Source: Pomphorhynchus laevis
Lineage: Eukaryota > Acanthocephala > Palaeacanthocephala > Echinorhynchida > Pomphorhynchidae
DNA: 64,000 bases
Direction: 5' to 3'
NCBI GenBank assembly: GCA_012934845.2
Contig: WNNJ02001010.1
Span: 1-64,000 of the forward strand
In this document: piece by piece, positions 61,106 to 64,000 of the stretch
How positions within the stretch are numbered: position 1 is the stretch's first letter
Layout of the letters: the number at the start of each line of letters is the position of its first letter
Notes under the pieces: model-generated
What the model was told of the DNA's origin: nothing
The model's database searches: none
Seen by the model: only the letters and a program-made list of their open reading frames with translations
Position numbers and translations under genes: made by a program

Positions 61106-61188
61106 GTACCGAGTAAATTCAAGCAGAGAAGAATAGGCTTTATTCTAATACATCTAGAATAACAAGTCAAAAGGTAAGTATCATTACA
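61105..61188 (-). repeat. LTR of the Gypsy fossil
   Basis: On the minus strand starts TGTAATGATACTTACC and ends CTCGGTACA (TG...CA). It is preceded by a purine tract GTGAGGAGAA (61189-61198). At 84 bp it is a short LTR. It abuts the TA repeat, which would be the insertion site. Confidence 0.55.
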
Positions 61189-64000
61189 TTCTCCTCACGA
61201 CATAATCATTTAAGTACGCAGGACTTCTTCGATTTCTTTGAGGTCGTAGTTCCCCATTTTCAGAACGATTGAAGTATCTCGTAGGGTAGTTGCTCTGGCA
61301 CGTATTATCAGTATTTAAGAGAAATGATTCATCCTGTCTGGATAGTTCGTTTTCCTCGTTGTGATTGACCGTCTCATCGATATACTTCGTTGCATCCAAG
61401 TTTTCAGGGTTGACAGTGATTTCATCAGAACGCTTATCTGAACGTGAATGAGAATTGCTATTTACTGTTGAATGGTCATTTATTGATGCCTGATCACACA
61501 TTTTATCGCCATCGTATAAATTCAAAGTTTCAAGGTCAAAGGGAATGTCTCCATCGGACGAGTTGATATTGAGGTTTTCGTCGACTCTGGGATACGGGGA
61601 TAAATGTCGAGTTGATATATATATATATATATATCTCCCTCCCGTTTTGTAACTTCACGAGAGCAAAATTGGGATTGGCGTACACAATTTCAGCTTTTTC
61701 CACAGGGTTCTCGTATTTGTTCGTTTTATTAAAGCGTCTTATTAAGACTGGGCCAGGGTTTGATAACCAAGACGGAAGATCATGACCATTTATAGAGCGT
61801 CGGCTGAATGTAAAGAGTCGTTCATGTGGTGTGTGGTTCGTGGCAGTACACAGAAGTGACCGAATAGCGTTGAGACATTGTGGTAATACACTTTGCCACT
61901 CATCTGTTTTCTTTCCGAGGTCATGTAAACGCAATGATATTGCCTTCCATAGTACACCATTAAGGCGCTCGACTTGACCATTGTCAGCAGGGTTGTATGA
62001 ACTTGAATGAGTAATCGCCACCCCGTGATGAGAGAGGAATGACTGAATTTCCTTAGAGGTAAAAGCCGTACCTTGATCAGAATGGATTGAAGCAGGTGAA
62101 CCGAAAATTGAAAAGATCTGGGTTAAACAGTCTATGACAGTGTGTAGTCATATCAGAACATGGAAAGGCAAAGGGGAATCTGCTATACTCGTCAATGACG
62201 GTTAACAAATACCTTTTATTGTTCTTTGTAGGAATTGGGCCCTTAAAATCCATAGACAAGCGTTCAAATGGCATACTTGATTTTATGAGTTTAGCCTCAG
62301 GTGGACGAAAAAATCTTGGTTTCAATATAGCGCAGCTTTTGCACTCGCTTGAAATATTCCTAACATCCGAGAGGGAAAATGGGAGGTTCCGTTTTTGCAC
62401 GAAATGCCAAAGGCGAGTAATTCCCGGGTGGCATAATTGACTATGGACTTTACGAAGATGCTGAAGATCATGATTGGTGAATGAGACAGAGTTGCAGAAC
62501 GCGTCGCGAGAAAGAGCGTCAGCGGCATGATTGAGCTTCCCAGCTCGACACTGGATATCAAATTTAAATTGGGACAACTCCAAACGCCATCTTAATATCT
62601 TGTCGTTCTTTATTTTGTTGTTATGAGCACTGAACATGTATGAAACAGAACGCTGATCCGTAATAATCTTGAATGGTTGGATGTACAAATAGTGTCTCCA
62701 GTATCTTAACGCTTCAACAATAGCCAGCGCTTCCTTTTCAATGGCGGTGAATCGTTTCGCGTTTTTGTCGAGGGATCTTGAAAAGAAGGCGACAGGCTTA
62801 CTATTTTGAGACAAACAAGCTCCAATCGATCGCTCACTTGCGTCTGTCTCTATCGTGAATGGCAATTCAAAGTCGATGGTTGACAAAGTGGCTTCAGCTA
62901 TACGTTCCTTCAAAGTATGGAAAGCTTTCAGTGCAGAATAAGATAATGGGAAAGACTGAGAATCAATTAGAGGACGAATCAACTTTGAGAAATCTTTAAT
63001 CCAGGAACTGTAGTAGGCGAACAAACCAACAATACGCTTTAAGGATGCTGCGTTCTTGGGTTCCTCAAGGGAAGTAACTGAAATCACTCGATTGGGGTCA
63101 GGGGACATTTTTCCTTTAGAAATTTGGTAACCAAGTATTCGTATACACGAAGACGCGAACACACACTTTGAATTGTTCAAGGTTATATTGTATTTTGTGG
63201 CTACGTTTAGAAAACGCTTCAGGTTACTGTCATGTTGCTCTTTACTTCTTCCGCCGATCACGACATCATCCAGATAAGCGTAGGTGTCTGTCAACTTCTC
63301 TCTATTAATTATCCCATTGATAACTCGTTGAAAAGCAGGAACGGCGTTTGTGAGACCGAATGGTAGACGATTGAAGTGATATAAGGATCCATTCGCCTCG
63401 AAAGCAGTATAATGACGCTCGTCACTGCGCAGCAAAATCTGATGGTAAGCTGATTTAAGATCGAGACAACTGTAAAAGGAATATGGAGCTAATTTGTTGA
63501 TAAAATCATCAATTCGTGGAAGTGGGAAGGCGTCGAGCTGAGTAAATTTATTGACAGTTTCCGAATAGTCAACAACCATCCGTCTCTTTTGGTTCTGATT
63601 GACAATGAGTACTTGAGCGCGCCAGGGCGATTGACTTGGTTCGATAATTTCGTCGGATAATAGTTGTTTGATTTGGCTGTCAATGAACTTTTCATCGTAC
63701 GGATTTCTTCTACGAGATTTTGTTGCGATAGGATGGATGGATTCGTCCAGAAATTTGAATAGCTGAGGAGATTCAACTGTCAAAGCTTCTGCAGCTCCAA
63801 TTGTAAAACAAGGCTCGGAACCGTTGAATTTCATAAGTAACGAAGTGTGTCTTGAAAGGAATGGCCGGCCAAGTATAACATCCGAACATAAAGACGACAA
63901 AATATGGAATTTTATATTCTTGTAAGGTCTGCCATCAGCTGATATATCCGCTACCACGAATTGTCGTAATTTAGTCGTGAATGCGGTGTTCGCCATAGAC
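61105..64000 (-). mobile_element. Gypsy-type LTR retrotransposon fossil, pol region
   Basis: Parts in order on the minus strand: end of the aspartic protease, reverse transcriptase (YAYLDDVV box), RNase H, integrase with an N-terminal zinc-binding part, and the integrase C-terminal tail ending at the LTR. Most of the pol region is still open, so the insertion is fairly young, but about two breaks are visible. A second TA microsatellite lies at about 61616-61633. The 5' part (gag and the other LTR) lies beyond the right edge of the window. Confidence 0.9.

Noticed and set aside
60925-61170. ORFs with long Ile-Tyr runs
   Set aside because: Translation of the (TA)n microsatellite, not a gene.
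1-64000. tRNA, rRNA or snRNA genes
   Set aside because: No cloverleaf with the usual box sequences and no conserved rRNA or snRNA blocks were recognised on either strand.

Overview
The window is AT-rich (roughly 70-75 % by eye) animal nuclear DNA. Four host loci can be modelled: a CTF8 homologue (-, about 6.4-8.9 kb), a secreted kringle/C-type-lectin protein (+, 12.8-18.8 kb), the V-ATPase catalytic subunit A (-, 26.7-45.0 kb) and the 18S rRNA methyltransferase BUD23 (-, 51.9-56.6 kb). A small EF-hand gene is present twice. Splice sites were placed by hand against remembered protein families; the V-ATPase, BUD23 and kringle/lectin models close in frame at 615, 291 and 626 aa. Introns fall in two classes: mini-introns of 43-59 nt and long ones from about 0.9 kb to 13.5 kb. 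Short introns, AT richness, an RTE-type LINE tail of the kind common in flatworms, Penelope-like elements and hammerhead-like motifs suggest a small-bodied invertebrate such as a flatworm, rotifer or acanthocephalan; this is inference, not an identification.

Layout. 1-24.7 kb: a large inverted duplication. Arms at 1-4486 and 20511-24730 each carry the EF-hand gene, four 152-bp monomers, a LINE and a hammerhead-bearing repeat. The 16-kb spacer holds CTF8 and the kringle/lectin gene. 24.6-26.0 kb: a decayed hAT transposon with TIRs and an imperfect 8-bp target duplication. 26.7-45.0 kb: ten-exon V-ATPase A gene. Its fifth intron (13.5 kb) contains a dead Tc1/mariner-IS630 type transposase flanked by 22-bp tandem arrays in opposite orientations: 0.4 kb on the left and 10.7 kb (about 487 units) on the right.

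45.8-51.5 kb: a Penelope-like reverse transcriptase with a degenerate hammerhead-like motif downstream, then a cluster of a dispersed AT-rich repeat family also found elsewhere in the window. 51.9-56.6 kb: BUD23. 57.1-64 kb: a graveyard of mobile DNA: a Gypsy gag fossil, LINE pieces in both orientations, and a Gypsy pol fossil with an 84-bp LTR sitting in a (TA)n tract of a LINE, running off the right edge.

The host genes do unrelated housekeeping or secretory jobs (sister-chromatid cohesion clamp loading, proton pumping, ribosome maturation, extracellular binding); nothing suggests a shared pathway. The most unusual structure is the transposon whose ends are inverted 22-bp arrays, one grown into a satellite-sized block inside an essential gene. 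No tRNA, rRNA or CRISPR array was recognised.
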